From Cupriavidus pauculus (GTDB taxonomy: Bacteria > Pseudomonadota > Gammaproteobacteria > Burkholderiales > Burkholderiaceae), in the NCBI RefSeq assembly GCF_008693385.1, contig NZ_CP044065.1:1240001-1304000 (forward strand): a stretch of 64,000 bases of DNA, written 5' to 3'. Within the stretch, counting starts at the first letter, position 1; each line of letters begins with the position of its first letter. Shown one piece after another: positions 1-9,373 of this stretch. The notes under the pieces are model-generated. The model was not told the DNA's origin. It made no database searches and saw nothing but the letters and a program-made list of their open reading frames with translations. A program made the translations under genes and the position numbers.

Positions 1-491
1 CGGAAATCCGTGAACGCATTGACGGTGAGCTGACTCGGGATGCGCATCGAGGACGCGAATGCAAAGAGGTCCGGCGTGTAGGTGCGCAGCGGCCCCGGGG
101 GAAAGCACAGGCGCTTGCTCCTGAGCCGGGTGCCGCGATAGAAGCAGGCGGCCGGGAATACGGCCAGCACCGTGGCCGACGCCGGCGTCATGCCGCGCGC
201 CTGCAGCGCCGACTCGCCGAGCGTGCCCCGCAACGCCCATATGGCGCCGTCGAAGGTCTCTTCGTCGGACACGTAGGCGACGGATCCCGGCGCCACCTCG
301 ATTTTGCCGATCGGGTAGTGGCCCGGCGCCTTGGGCAATCTTGCGTGCCGCGCCCGCAGGATGCCGTCGTCGGGTACGCACAGATACGGGTCGGTGGCCG
401 CCTCGGTCTCGTACAGGCAGGCCTCGCCATGGCTCGCGGTGGGCAGCACGGCAAGTACCATGACGATCAGTGCGAACAGGGCGGCGCGCAT
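1..491 (-). CDS. Secreted crystallin-like protein, C-terminus beyond window edge
   Basis: This partial gene has its ATG at 491 and stays open to base 1, giving about 163 residues. The N-terminus looks like a Sec signal peptide (MRAALFALIVMVLAVLPTAS, then HGEA). The rest resembles the neighbouring gene at 496-1731. Shared blocks are HYP(I/V)xx(I/V)EVAPG, TxFDGxIWxLRxxL, LQARGM against LRAQGI, and a later (A)CFxxxxxxxxKxxCxxPGPLR followed by SS(M/V)R(I/V)P. That last pattern (aromatic, Gly, Leu, then SSxRVPxG) is typical of beta/gamma-crystallin-like Greek-key repeats, also seen in I36-type inhibitors. The start lies 4 bp after the stop of the upstream gene, so the two are probably co-transcribed. 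The function is unknown; an envelope or periplasmic role is inferred from the signal peptide only. Confidence 0.7.
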   Translation of the reverse strand, partial: MRAALFALIVMVLAVLPTASHGEACLYETEAATDPYLCVPDDGILRARHARLPKAPGHYPIGKIEVAPGSVAYVSDEETFDGAIWALRGTLGESALQARGMTPASATVLAVFPAACFYRGTRLRSKRLCFPPGPLRTYTPDLFAFASSMRIPSQLTVNAFTDF

Positions 492-495
492 GGCG

Positions 496-1731
496 TCAGG
501 GCGCATCGGAAACTTCCGATGGGGGCGGTGGGGCCGAGGAGACCAGCGCGTTCCATTCGAAGCGATGGATCACCGGCGCCAGCGCAAGCGCGCCCTTTGC
601 CGTGTTCCGCACCGAAAGCAACGCGTGAGCCGGCGCGGCGTTTGGCTCCTGCACGAGTTGCGTGGCGATCGGTGTCTCGCGTCTGTCCGACTGGATGATC
701 TGGGCCAGCAGATCGGTACCGCCCGCCGTGGCGCCGATCTCCAGCGTGAGATAGCGGGTGCGCGCGTCGAAGCGGCGGTATTCGTCACGACGGGGGCGGC
801 CGGTCGACACGATCATGCGGCCATTGCGTATATCCAGCCGCAGCACGCCGCCGTAGTCCACAATAAAGCTGCGGCCTGCCGCCAGAACGAACGTCAGGCG
901 CGTATGGCCGGGCGTGCCCGGCGCCGCGCCCCGCACGGCATCGAGATCCCACGCATCGCTGGCCGCCACGGCACACCGCGCCGTGCACGCGGGGCGCGTG
1001 CGCAGGACCTGGACCGCGCGAATCGCGTCGTGGAGGCCGTCGCGCCGCAGCATGTCCGCATCGACATCGTCACGATACAACGCCGACTTGCCGATGCCGC
1101 TGTCGCTCCGGAACACGGCGACACTGTAGCCCGGCGGCACACGCACCGAAGAGACCGAGGAATCGAGCCTGGCCAGGTGCCTGCGCAGCGGTCCGGGCCC
1201 GAGGCACTGCGCCTTGCCGGCAAACGCGTCGTGTTCGTGGAAGCAGGCCATCTGGACCACGCGCGCCGACGCCAGCGTATGTCGCTGGATGCCTTGTGCG
1301 CGGAGTTCGGGGCCCTGCAGGGACCGCCGCAGACGCCAGATGCGTCCGTCGAAGTGCGTGCCATCGGTGACGATCAGGTCCTGGCCGGGCGCCACCTCGA
1401 CGCGGTTGACCGGATAATGGTGCGCGGTGTCGGGATGTCCCATCGACAGATCCACGCTCTCGTCGGCACCGAGGCAGATGCGCGCGGGGGTGCCGGCGCC
1501 CGCGCCGTAGAAGCCCGTATCGCTGGCGATCAGGCAGCTTTTGGCGGGAAGCTCGCCGAAGTCGGCGGCCTCGGTCGCCCCGGCGGCTTCGGCCGATGCC
1601 GGTGGGCCATAGGACGTGCACAGGGCCAGCGCGGCCAGCCATGCAAGGCGTCTGGGTGAGCGTTCGGGTGAGCGTTCGGTTGAGCGGCCGGGTGAGCGTC
1701 TGGTTGAGCAGGGGAGTAGCGGGCGGATCAT
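496..1731 (-). CDS. Secreted protein with beta/gamma-crystallin-like repeat
   Basis: The protein has 411 residues from the ATG at 1731. A longer in-frame start at 1842 would add 37 residues with no signal-peptide character, so I prefer 1731. The N-terminus is an Arg/Ser/Pro-rich stretch coded by a 12-bp tandem repeat, then a hydrophobic segment (LAWLAALALC) and an Ala-rich cleavage region. The middle part carries the crystallin-like pattern (ACFHEHDAFAGKAQCLGPGP, then SSVRVPPGYSVAVF). It matches the adjacent partial gene closely enough to call the two paralogues. The C-terminal 200 residues have no match I recognise, apart from paired cysteines (CTARC). The pair may have arisen by tandem duplication. 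Function unknown; extracytoplasmic location inferred. Confidence 0.65.
   Translation of the reverse strand: MIRPLLPCSTRRSPGRSTERSPERSPRRLAWLAALALCTSYGPPASAEAAGATEAADFGELPAKSCLIASDTGFYGAGAGTPARICLGADESVDLSMGHPDTAHHYPVNRVEVAPGQDLIVTDGTHFDGRIWRLRRSLQGPELRAQGIQRHTLASARVVQMACFHEHDAFAGKAQCLGPGPLRRHLARLDSSVSSVRVPPGYSVAVFRSDSGIGKSALYRDDVDADMLRRDGLHDAIRAVQVLRTRPACTARCAVAASDAWDLDAVRGAAPGTPGHTRLTFVLAAGRSFIVDYGGVLRLDIRNGRMIVSTGRPRRDEYRRFDARTRYLTLEIGATAGGTDLLAQIIQSDRRETPIATQLVQEPNAAPAHALLSVRNTAKGALALAPVIHRFEWNALVSSAPPPPSEVSDAP
1653..1712 (-). repeat. 12-bp tandem repeat, five units, inside coding sequence
   Basis: Five consecutive 12-bp units of the form (C/T)GG(G/T)TGAGCGTT lie at 1653, 1665, 1677, 1689 and 1701, the last two degenerate. 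On the minus strand they code four-residue units of the type Arg-Ser-Pro/Thr-x at the extreme N-terminus of the crystallin-like protein. The unit length is a multiple of three, so gain or loss of units would keep the reading frame. Confidence 0.8.
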
Positions 1732-1815
1732 CGTCGCATCGGTCCGTGGCGGGTCTGGATGGATCCAAACTAACGCCGCCCCGGACGATGCGAAATCGCC
1801 GATGCGCGAAATCTT

Positions 1816-1836
1816 CCCCCTCCGCGCGGGAGGGGG
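1816..1836. terminator. GA-rich hairpin downstream of the asparaginase gene
   Basis: CCCCCTCC and GGAGGGGG form an 8-bp perfect stem around a 5-base loop. It sits just past the stop of the minus-strand asparaginase gene and before the crystallin-like gene. There is no clear T tract. It is one of four similar CCCTCTCC/GGAGAGGG hairpins at gene ends in this window, so it could be a terminator or a REP-like element. Confidence 0.5.
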
Positions 1837-1852
1837 CGTCAAACGATGACGA

Positions 1853-3082
<1,230 letters not shown>

Positions 3083-4279
3083 TTAGTTCAAGGTGTCCCC
3101 CGGCACGCGGATCCAGCCTTCCATCAGCACGCGCGCGCTGCGGCTCATGATCGCCTTGGTCACGACCCATTCGCCTTCCACGCGCTTTGCCTCGGCGCCC
3201 ACGCGCAGCGTGCCCGACGGATGCCCGAAGCGCACGGCCTCGCGCTCGCCGCCGCCGGCGGCCAGGTTCACGAGCGTGCCCGGAATGCTCGCGGCGGTAC
3301 CGATGGCCACGGCCGCGGTGCCCATCATCGCGTGATGCAGCACGCCCATGGAGAGCGCGCGCACGAGCAGATCGACGTCGCCGGCTTCCACGTTCCTGCC
3401 GCTCGATGCCACATAGCTCGCGGGCTTCGCCACGAACGCCACCTTGGGCGTGTGCTGGCGCGTCTTTGCCTCGGACGCGTCCTTGATGAGGCCCATGCGC
3501 AGCGCGCCCGCCGTCCGGATGGTCTCGAACATCGCCAGCGCCCTGGGGTCGCTGTTGATATCGCGCTGGAGCTCGGTGCCCTTGTAGCCGATGGCCTCGG
3601 CTTCGATGAAGATCGTCGGAATGCCCGCGTTGATCATCGTGGCCTTGAGCGTGCCGACGCCCGGCACCACGAGGTCATCGACCACATTGCCGGTCGGGAA
3701 CATCGAGCCGCCGCCCGCGTCGGGTTCGTCGGCCGCCGGGTCCATGAACTCGAGCTGCACTTCGGCGGCCGGGAAGGTCACGCCGTCGAGTTCGAAGTCC
3801 CCGGTCTCCTGCACCTGGCCATCGGTGATCGGCACGTGCGAAACGATGGTCTTGCCGATATTCGCCTGCCAGATCCGCACGGTCACGGTGCCGTTGCGCG
3901 GAATGCGGCTGGCCTCGATAAAGCCGTTGCTGATCGCGAACGGTCCGACCGCCGCCGACAGGTTGCCGCAGTTGCCGCTCCAGTCGACGAACGGCGAGTC
4001 GATCGATACCTGACCGAACAGGTAATCGACGTCGTGGTCGGGCCGCGTGCTCTTGGAGATGATCACCGTCTTGCTCGTGCTCGACGTGGCGCCGCCCATG
4101 CCGTCGATCTGCTTGGCATACGGGTCGGGGCTGCCGATGACGCGCAGCAGCAGCTTGTCGCGCGCGGCGCCCGGGACTTGCGCGCGTTCCGGCAGATCCT
4201 GCAGGCGGAAGAACACACCCTTGCTGGTGCCGCCACGCAGATAGGTGGCGGGAATCTTGATTTGCGGTGCGTGTGCCAT
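3083..4279 (-). CDS. prpF: PrpF, 2-methylaconitate cis-trans isomerase
   Basis: PrpF isomerises the 2-methylaconitate released by AcnD so that aconitase can hydrate it, which replaces the PrpD step of the methylcitrate cycle. The 398-residue protein has the normal family length and starts at the ATG at 4279 (MAHAPQIKIPATYLRGGTSK). Two diaminopimelate-epimerase-like halves are expected. Landmarks seen are YLRGGTSKGVFF at the N-terminus, GGATSSTSKTV (Lys at about 70, corresponding to the family's essential lysine) and DWSGNCGNLSAA (Cys about 104). The gene lies 26 bp after acnD on the same strand, so the two are surely one transcript. An open frame continues upstream into acnD but this is an antisense-type artefact of high GC. 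Confidence 0.95.
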   Translation of the reverse strand: MAHAPQIKIPATYLRGGTSKGVFFRLQDLPERAQVPGAARDKLLLRVIGSPDPYAKQIDGMGGATSSTSKTVIISKSTRPDHDVDYLFGQVSIDSPFVDWSGNCGNLSAAVGPFAISNGFIEASRIPRNGTVTVRIWQANIGKTIVSHVPITDGQVQETGDFELDGVTFPAAEVQLEFMDPAADEPDAGGGSMFPTGNVVDDLVVPGVGTLKATMINAGIPTIFIEAEAIGYKGTELQRDINSDPRALAMFETIRTAGALRMGLIKDASEAKTRQHTPKVAFVAKPASYVASSGRNVEAGDVDLLVRALSMGVLHHAMMGTAAVAIGTAASIPGTLVNLAAGGGEREAVRFGHPSGTLRVGAEAKRVEGEWVVTKAIMSRSARVLMEGWIRVPGDTLN

Positions 4280-4305
4280 GTTGCGTCCTTGTCTTTGTGC
4301 CCCGG

Positions 4306-6900
4306 TCAGGCGGCCTGCGCCGATTCGAGGAAGTCCTGCGCGAAGCGCTGCAGCACGCCGCCCGCTTCGTAGATCGAGACTTCCTCGGCGGTATCGAGGC
4401 GGCATTGCACGGGCACTTCCACGCGCTCTCCATTCTTGCGAACGATCACGAGCGTGAGTTCGGCGCCCGGCCTGCGTTCGCCGATCACGTCGAAGGTCTC
4501 GGTGCCGTCGATGCCGAGCGTCGTGCGATTGGTGCCCGGCTTGAACTCGAGCGGGAGCACGCCCATGCCGACGAGGTTCGTGCGGTGGATGCGCTCGAAC
4601 CCTTCGGCGACGATCGCTTCCACGCCCGCGAGCCGTACACCCTTGGCCGCCCAGTCGCGCGACGAGCCCTGGCCATAGTCGGCGCCGGCAATGATGATCA
4701 GCGGCTGCTTGCGCTCCATGTAGGTCTCGATGGCTTCCCACATGCGCGTGACCTTGCCCTCGGGCTCGATGCGCGCGAGCGAACCGGCCTTGACCTGTCC
4801 ATCCACCACGACCATCTCGTTCTTCAGCGTCGGGTTGGCGAATGTGGCCCGCTGTGCGGTGAGGTGGTCCCCGCGGTGCGTCGCGTACGAATTGAAGTCT
4901 TCCTCGGGCAGGCCCATCTTCGCCAGATACTCGCCGGCCGCGCTGTTCAGCAGGATGGCGTTCGATGGCGACAGGTGGTCCGTCGTGATGTTGTCGCCCA
5001 GTACCGCCAGCGGACGCATGCCGCGCAGCGTGCGCTCGCCGGCCAGCGCGCCTTCCCAATACGGCGGGCGGCGGATATACGTGCTCTGCGGACGCCAGTC
5101 GTACAGCGGATCGGCCGTCTCGCCGTTGTCCACGGTCAGCGCGAACATCGGCTCGTACACGGCGCGGAACTGCGATGGCTTGACGCTCTGCGCAACGATC
5201 GCATCGATCTCTTCGTCGCTCGGCCAGATATCCTTGAGCGTCACGGGCTTGCCGTCCGCGTCATGACCGAGCACATCGCGCTCGATGTCGAAGCGGATGG
5301 TGCCCGCGATCGCATAGGCGACCACCAGCGGCGGGGAGGCGAGGAACGCCTGCTTCGCGTACGGGTGGATGCGGCCGTCGAAGTTGCGGTTGCCGGACAG
5401 CACGGCCGTGGCATACAGGTCGCGGTCGATGATCTCCTTCTGGATGACCGGATCGAGCGCGCCCGACATGCCGTTGCAGGTCGTGCAGGCAAAGGCGACG
5501 ATGCCGAAGCCGAGCTTCTCCAGCTCCGGCAGCAGGTTCGAGGCTTCGAGGTAGAGCTCCACCGCCTTGGATCCCGGCGCCAGCGACGACTTGACCCACG
5601 GCTTGCGCGTGAGGCCGCGCGCGTTCGCATTGCGGGCAAGCAGCGCCGCCGCGATCACGTTGCGCGGGTTGCTCGTGTTCGTGCAGCTGGTAATGGCGGC
5701 GATGATCACCGCGCCGTCGGGCATCTGGCCCGGCACTTCCTCCCACTTGCCCGCGATGCCGCGCGCGGCAAGGTCGGACGTGGGCAGGCGCTTGTGCGGG
5801 TTCGACGGGCCGGCCATGTTGCGCACGACCGTCGACAGGTCGAAGTGCAGCGTGCGCTCGTACTCGGCATGGGCGAGGCTGTCGGCCCACAGGCCGGCCG
5901 TCTTCGCGTAGGTCTCGACCAGCGCCACCTGCTCGTCGCTGCGGCCCGTGAGCTTCAGGTAGTCGATGGTCTGGCCGTCGATAAAGAACATCGCGGCGGT
6001 GGCGCCGTATTCCGGTGCCATGTTCGAGATGGTCGCGCGGTCGCCGAGCGTCAGGCTCGCGGCGCCTTCGCCCCGGAACTCCAGATACGCGCCGACGACC
6101 TTTTCCTTGCGCAGGAATTCGGTCAGGGCCAGCACGATATCGGTGGCGGTGATGCCGGGCTGGCGGCGTCCGGTCAGCTCCACGCCGACGATATCGGGCA
6201 GGCGGATCCACGACGCGCGGCCGAGCATCACGTTCTCGGCTTCCAGGCCGCCCACGCCGATGGCGATGACGCCCAGCGCATCGACGTGCGGCGTGTGGCT
6301 GTCCGTGCCGACGCAGGTATCGGGATAGGCCACGCCGTTGTCGGCATGGATCACCGGCGACATCTTCTCCAGATTGATCTGGTGCATGATGCCGTTGCCC
6401 GGCGGGATCACGTCGACGTTGCGGAACGCCTTCTTGGTCCAGTTGATGAAGTCGAAGCGGTCCTCGTTGCGGCGGTCCTCGATGGCGCGGTTCTTCGCGA
6501 ACGCATCGGGGTCGAAGCCGCCGCACTCCACGGCCAGCGAGTGGTCGACGATCAGCTGCGTCGGTACCACGGGATTGACGAGGGCGGGGTCGCCGCCTGC
6601 ATCCGCGATGGCATCGCGCAGGCCCGCGAGGTCGACGAGCGCGGTCTGGCCCAGGATGTCGTGGCAGACCACGCGTGCGGGAAACCACGGGAAGTCGAGG
6701 TCGCGCTTGCGTTCGATGAGCTGGCGCAGCGACGCGGTGAGCGTGGCGGGGTCGCAGCGGCGCACGAGGTTTTCGGCCAGCACGCGGGAGGTGTAGGGCA
6801 GCCTGTCGTAGGCACCGGGCTCGATGGCCTCGACCGCGGCGCGCGTGTCGAAGTAATCGAGGTCGGTACCCGGAAGGCGCTTGCGATATTCAGTATTCAT
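4306..6900 (-). CDS. acnD: AcnD, Fe/S-dependent 2-methylisocitrate dehydratase
   Basis: AcnD (also called AcnM) dehydrates 2-methylcitrate to 2-methylaconitate in the methylcitrate cycle and requires PrpF. The 864-residue product is an aconitase-A family protein of the right length. The [4Fe-4S] ligands are visible as Cys406 in SCTNTSNPRN and Cys472/Cys475 in ACTTCNGMSG. Substrate-site blocks GTDSHTPHVD and GSSRDWAAKG (swivelling C-terminal domain) are intact. Being flanked by prpC and prpF separates it from housekeeping AcnA. It is co-directional with prpC, with a 75-bp gap that holds a strong hairpin. Confidence 0.96.
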   Translation of the reverse strand: MNTEYRKRLPGTDLDYFDTRAAVEAIEPGAYDRLPYTSRVLAENLVRRCDPATLTASLRQLIERKRDLDFPWFPARVVCHDILGQTALVDLAGLRDAIADAGGDPALVNPVVPTQLIVDHSLAVECGGFDPDAFAKNRAIEDRRNEDRFDFINWTKKAFRNVDVIPPGNGIMHQINLEKMSPVIHADNGVAYPDTCVGTDSHTPHVDALGVIAIGVGGLEAENVMLGRASWIRLPDIVGVELTGRRQPGITATDIVLALTEFLRKEKVVGAYLEFRGEGAASLTLGDRATISNMAPEYGATAAMFFIDGQTIDYLKLTGRSDEQVALVETYAKTAGLWADSLAHAEYERTLHFDLSTVVRNMAGPSNPHKRLPTSDLAARGIAGKWEEVPGQMPDGAVIIAAITSCTNTSNPRNVIAAALLARNANARGLTRKPWVKSSLAPGSKAVELYLEASNLLPELEKLGFGIVAFACTTCNGMSGALDPVIQKEIIDRDLYATAVLSGNRNFDGRIHPYAKQAFLASPPLVVAYAIAGTIRFDIERDVLGHDADGKPVTLKDIWPSDEEIDAIVAQSVKPSQFRAVYEPMFALTVDNGETADPLYDWRPQSTYIRRPPYWEGALAGERTLRGMRPLAVLGDNITTDHLSPSNAILLNSAAGEYLAKMGLPEEDFNSYATHRGDHLTAQRATFANPTLKNEMVVVDGQVKAGSLARIEPEGKVTRMWEAIETYMERKQPLIIIAGADYGQGSSRDWAAKGVRLAGVEAIVAEGFERIHRTNLVGMGVLPLEFKPGTNRTTLGIDGTETFDVIGERRPGAELTLVIVRKNGERVEVPVQCRLDTAEEVSIYEAGGVLQRFAQDFLESAQAA

Positions 6901-6923
6901 GATGTGGGGCCCTTCGTTGTACG

Positions 6924-6945
6924 CCCTCTCCCGTCGGGGAGAGGG
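6924..6945. terminator. GA-rich hairpin between prpC and acnD
   Basis: CCCTCTCCC and GGGAGAGGG form a perfect 9-bp stem with the loop GTCG. It sits inside the presumed prpBC-acnD-prpF transcript, between prpC and acnD, with no T tract. It may be a partial terminator, an mRNA-stabilising element that sets different expression of prpBC and acnD-prpF, or a REP-like repeat. Very similar hairpins occur at 1816, 22706 and 28420. Confidence 0.55.
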
Positions 6946-6975
6946 CCGGGGTGAGGGCGGTGAGGGCAGGGAAGC

Positions 6976-8130
6976 TTAACGCTTCTCGATCGGCACGAAC
7001 TTCAGGTTTTCGGGACCCGTGTAGTTGGCGCTCGGACGGATGATCTTGTTGTCGATGCGTTGCTCGATGATGTGCGCGGCCCAGCCCGACGTGCGCGCGA
7101 TCACGAACAGCGGGGTGAACATCGCCGTGGGCACGCCCATCATGTGGTAGCTCACCGCGCTGAACCAGTCGAGGTTCGGGAACATCTTCTTGGCGTCCCA
7201 CATCACGGTTTCCAGACGCTCCGCGATATTGAACATCTTCATCGAGCCCGCGTCCTTGGACAGCTTGCGCGCCACTTCCTTGATGACCTGGTTGCGCGGG
7301 TCGCCGATCGTGTACACGGGGTGGCCAAAGCCGATGACCACTTCCTTGTTCTCCACGCGGCGGCGGATATCGGCCTCGGCCTCGTCCGGCGTGTCGTAGC
7401 GCTTCTGCACTTCGAACGCGACCTCGTTGGCGCCACCGTGCTTGGGACCGCGCAGCGCGCCGATCGCGCCGGCGATCGACGAGTACATGTCAGAGCCCGT
7501 GCCCGCGATCACGCGCGCGGCAAACGTCGAGGCGTTGAACTCGTGCTCCGCGTACAGGTTCAGCGAGGTCTGCATCGCGCGTTCCCAGAGCTTCGATGGC
7601 GTTTTGCCGTGGAACAGCGTGAGGAAGTGTCCGGCGATCGTGTCGTCGTCGGTTTCCACTTCCACGCGGCGGCCGTTATGGCTGTAGTGGTACCAGTACA
7701 GCAGCATCGAACCGAGGCTGGCCATCAGGCGGTCCGCGATATCGCGCGCGCCCGGTGCGTTGTGGTCGTCCTTCTCCGGCAGCACCGTGCCGAGCACGGA
7801 CACGCCGGTGCGCATCACGTCCATCGGATGCGCGCTGGCGGGCACCCATTCGAGCGCGGCCTTCACGTTGGCGGGCAGGCCGCGCAGCGACTTCAGCTTG
7901 GCCTTGTACGCGGCCAGTTCGGCCTTGGTCGGCAGCTTGCCATGCACGAGCAGGTGGGCGATTTCCTCGAACTCGCACGTGTCGGCGACATCGAGGATGT
8001 CATAGCCGCGATAGTGGAGGTCATTGCCGCTGCGGCCCACCGTGCAGAGCGCGGTATTGCCTGCCGCCACGCCGGACAGCGCGACGGATTTCTTGGGCTT
8101 GGGCGTGGCGAGCGGTTGTGCTTCGGACAT
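6976..8130 (-). CDS. prpC: PrpC, 2-methylcitrate synthase
   Basis: PrpC condenses propionyl-CoA with oxaloacetate to 2-methylcitrate. The start at 8130 ([14 protein letters not shown]) is preceded by GGAG at good spacing; an upstream frame extension is a Ser/Thr-rich artefact. The 384-residue protein belongs to the citrate synthase family of the short methylcitrate type. Active-site residues are visible: His196 in [11 protein letters not shown], His231 in GPKHGGANE, His270 in [13 protein letters not shown], and Asp321 in [12 protein letters not shown]. It lies 59 bp downstream of prpB. It is not the main citrate synthase, judging by the locus, although some family members accept acetyl-CoA too. 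Confidence 0.96.
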   Translation of the reverse strand: MSEAQPLATPKPKKSVALSGVAAGNTALCTVGRSGNDLHYRGYDILDVADTCEFEEIAHLLVHGKLPTKAELAAYKAKLKSLRGLPANVKAALEWVPASAHPMDVMRTGVSVLGTVLPEKDDHNAPGARDIADRLMASLGSMLLYWYHYSHNGRRVEVETDDDTIAGHFLTLFHGKTPSKLWERAMQTSLNLYAEHEFNASTFAARVIAGTGSDMYSSIAGAIGALRGPKHGGANEVAFEVQKRYDTPDEAEADIRRRVENKEVVIGFGHPVYTIGDPRNQVIKEVARKLSKDAGSMKMFNIAERLETVMWDAKKMFPNLDWFSAVSYHMMGVPTAMFTPLFVIARTSGWAAHIIEQRIDNKIIRPSANYTGPENLKFVPIEKR

Positions 8131-8189
8131 GGGGGTCTCCTGTGTTGTGCTGGTGCTGGTCGATGTTGTGGTGGCGGGGCGGCGTGCCA

Positions 8190-9098
8190 TCAGCGCCCCT
8201 TGCCCTTGGCGAACAGGGCGTCCAGCTTCTGTTCGTAATCATGGTAGCCGATGCGTTCATACAGTTCCTGACGGGTCTGCATGGTATCGACGACGTTCTT
8301 CTGCGTGCCGTCGCGGCGAATCGCCTCGAAGACATTCTCCGCGGCCTTGTTCATCGCGCGGAAGGCCGACAGCGGGTACAGCACCATCGACACGCCGACC
8401 GAGGCCAGTTCGTCGCGGGTGAAGTAAGGCGTGGCGCCGAACTCGGTGATATTGGCGAGGACCGGCACCTTCACCGCATCGACGAAGCGGCGGTACATCT
8501 CGAGGTCGGTCATGGCTTCCGGGAAGATCGCGTCGGCGCCGGCTTCCACGCAGGCTACCGCGCGCGCGAGTGCGGCATCGAAGCCTTCCACGGCCAGCGC
8601 GTCGGTGCGGGCCATGATCACGAAGTTCTCGTCGGTCCGTGCATCGACGGCCGCCTTGACGCGATCGACCATCTCGTCCTGCGTGACGATTTCCTTGTTC
8701 GGACGGTGGCCGCAACGCTTGGCGCCGACCTGGTCCTCGATATGCATGGCGGCCGCGCCGAACTTGATCAGCGAGCGCGTGGTGCGCGCCACGTTGAAGG
8801 CCGACGAGCCGAAGCCCGTATCGACATCGACCAGCAGGGGCAGGTCGCAGACGTCCGTGATGCGGCGGATATCGGTCAGGACGTCGTCGAGATTCGAGAT
8901 GCCGAGGTCGGGCATGCCCAGCGAACCGGCCGCGACGCCGCCGCCGGACAGGTAGATGGCCCGATAGCCGGACCGCTTCGCGAGCAGCGCGTGATTGGCG
9001 TTGATCGTGCCAGGGATCTGCAGCGGACGTTCATCGGCGAGGGCCTGACGGAAGCGGGCACCGGCGGAGCGGGCGAGATCGGCGGCGGAGAAGGTCAT
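8190..9098 (-). CDS. prpB: PrpB, 2-methylisocitrate lyase
   Basis: PrpB cleaves 2-methylisocitrate to pyruvate and succinate, the last step of the methylcitrate cycle. The 302-residue protein has the isocitrate-lyase/PEP-mutase signature [10 protein letters not shown] (catalytic Cys129) and the metal-site DVDTGFG. The ATG at 9098 ([11 protein letters not shown]) is chosen over longer in-frame starts at 9155 and 9269. The 9155 ATG lies inside the sigma-54 promoter (9140-9154) and would be upstream of the transcript start. prpB is the first gene of the operon. Confidence 0.96.
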   Translation of the reverse strand: MTFSAADLARSAGARFRQALADERPLQIPGTINANHALLAKRSGYRAIYLSGGGVAAGSLGMPDLGISNLDDVLTDIRRITDVCDLPLLVDVDTGFGSSAFNVARTTRSLIKFGAAAMHIEDQVGAKRCGHRPNKEIVTQDEMVDRVKAAVDARTDENFVIMARTDALAVEGFDAALARAVACVEAGADAIFPEAMTDLEMYRRFVDAVKVPVLANITEFGATPYFTRDELASVGVSMVLYPLSAFRAMNKAAENVFEAIRRDGTQKNVVDTMQTRQELYERIGYHDYEQKLDALFAKGKGR

Positions 9099-9139
9099 GA
9101 GGTATGAGGTCGCTGTGAGTTGGGCAACTGCTGACAGGC

Positions 9140-9154
9140 GCAAGGGGTGTGCCA
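9140..9154 (-). promoter_or_regulatory. Sigma-54 (-24/-12) promoter for prpBC-acnD-prpF
   Basis: On the minus strand this reads TGGCAC, five bases, TTGC: an exact match to the core of the sigma-54 consensus with correct spacing. Transcription would start about 12 bases further, near 9128, leaving a leader of roughly 30 bases before the prpB ATG at 9098. This agrees with PrpR being a sigma-54 activator, and it fixes the prpB start. Confidence 0.9.
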
Positions 9155-9206
9155 TGTTTGACAGGGATTTCGAACGCTCGTGCGGCGTATCGCATAACCT
9201 GTTTCT

Positions 9207-9219
9207 AATCAATGCTTTA
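9207..9219 (+). promoter_or_regulatory. IHF-binding consensus between PrpR sites and promoter
   Basis: AATCAATGCTTTA fits WATCAANNNNTTR at every defined position. It lies about midway between the PrpR-type dyads (9285-9324) and the sigma-54 promoter (9140-9154), where IHF would bend DNA to bring the activator to the polymerase. IHF use at prp promoters is established in enteric bacteria; its use here is inferred. Confidence 0.75.
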
Positions 9220-9284
9220 GCGGGCTTAGTTGATCTTGTGTCTCCGATATGGGGCCAAGCATATAGCACTTTGGTAGTCGCCGG

Positions 9285-9300
9285 ATTTCAATATTGAAAT
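9285..9300. promoter_or_regulatory. Upstream activator dyad 1 (probable PrpR site)
   Basis: ATTTCA-ATAT-TGAAAT is a perfect 16-bp palindrome. With the second copy at 9309-9324 it gives the consensus ATTTCA-N4-TGAAAT, with centres 24 bp apart. The pair is about 140-180 bp upstream of the sigma-54 promoter, a usual distance for enhancer sites, and 50-90 bp before prpR, so it may also control prpR itself. Confidence 0.8.
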
Positions 9301-9308
9301 GCGATTGA

Positions 9309-9324
9309 ATTTCAGAATTGAAAT
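9309..9324. promoter_or_regulatory. Upstream activator dyad 2 (probable PrpR site)
   Basis: ATTTCA-GAAT-TGAAAT repeats both arms of dyad 1 exactly and differs only in the 4-base centre. The 24-bp centre-to-centre spacing is close to two helical turns, which would allow cooperative binding of PrpR oligomers. Confidence 0.78.
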
Positions 9325-9373
9325 ATCGAGTGGACCGGCGCAGAATGATGCCAATCCAATATACGCCCGCCCC

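Noticed and set aside
4267..6954. Long plus-strand frame opposite acnD
   Set aside because: acnD on the minus strand has all three Fe-S cysteines; the plus-strand frame has no recognisable motif and an antisense-like composition.
9098..9269. Longer N-termini for PrpB from 9155 or 9269
   Set aside because: The 9155 ATG overlaps the sigma-54 promoter and the 9269 start is upstream of it, so neither could be on the main transcript; the family N-terminus is [11 protein letters not shown].
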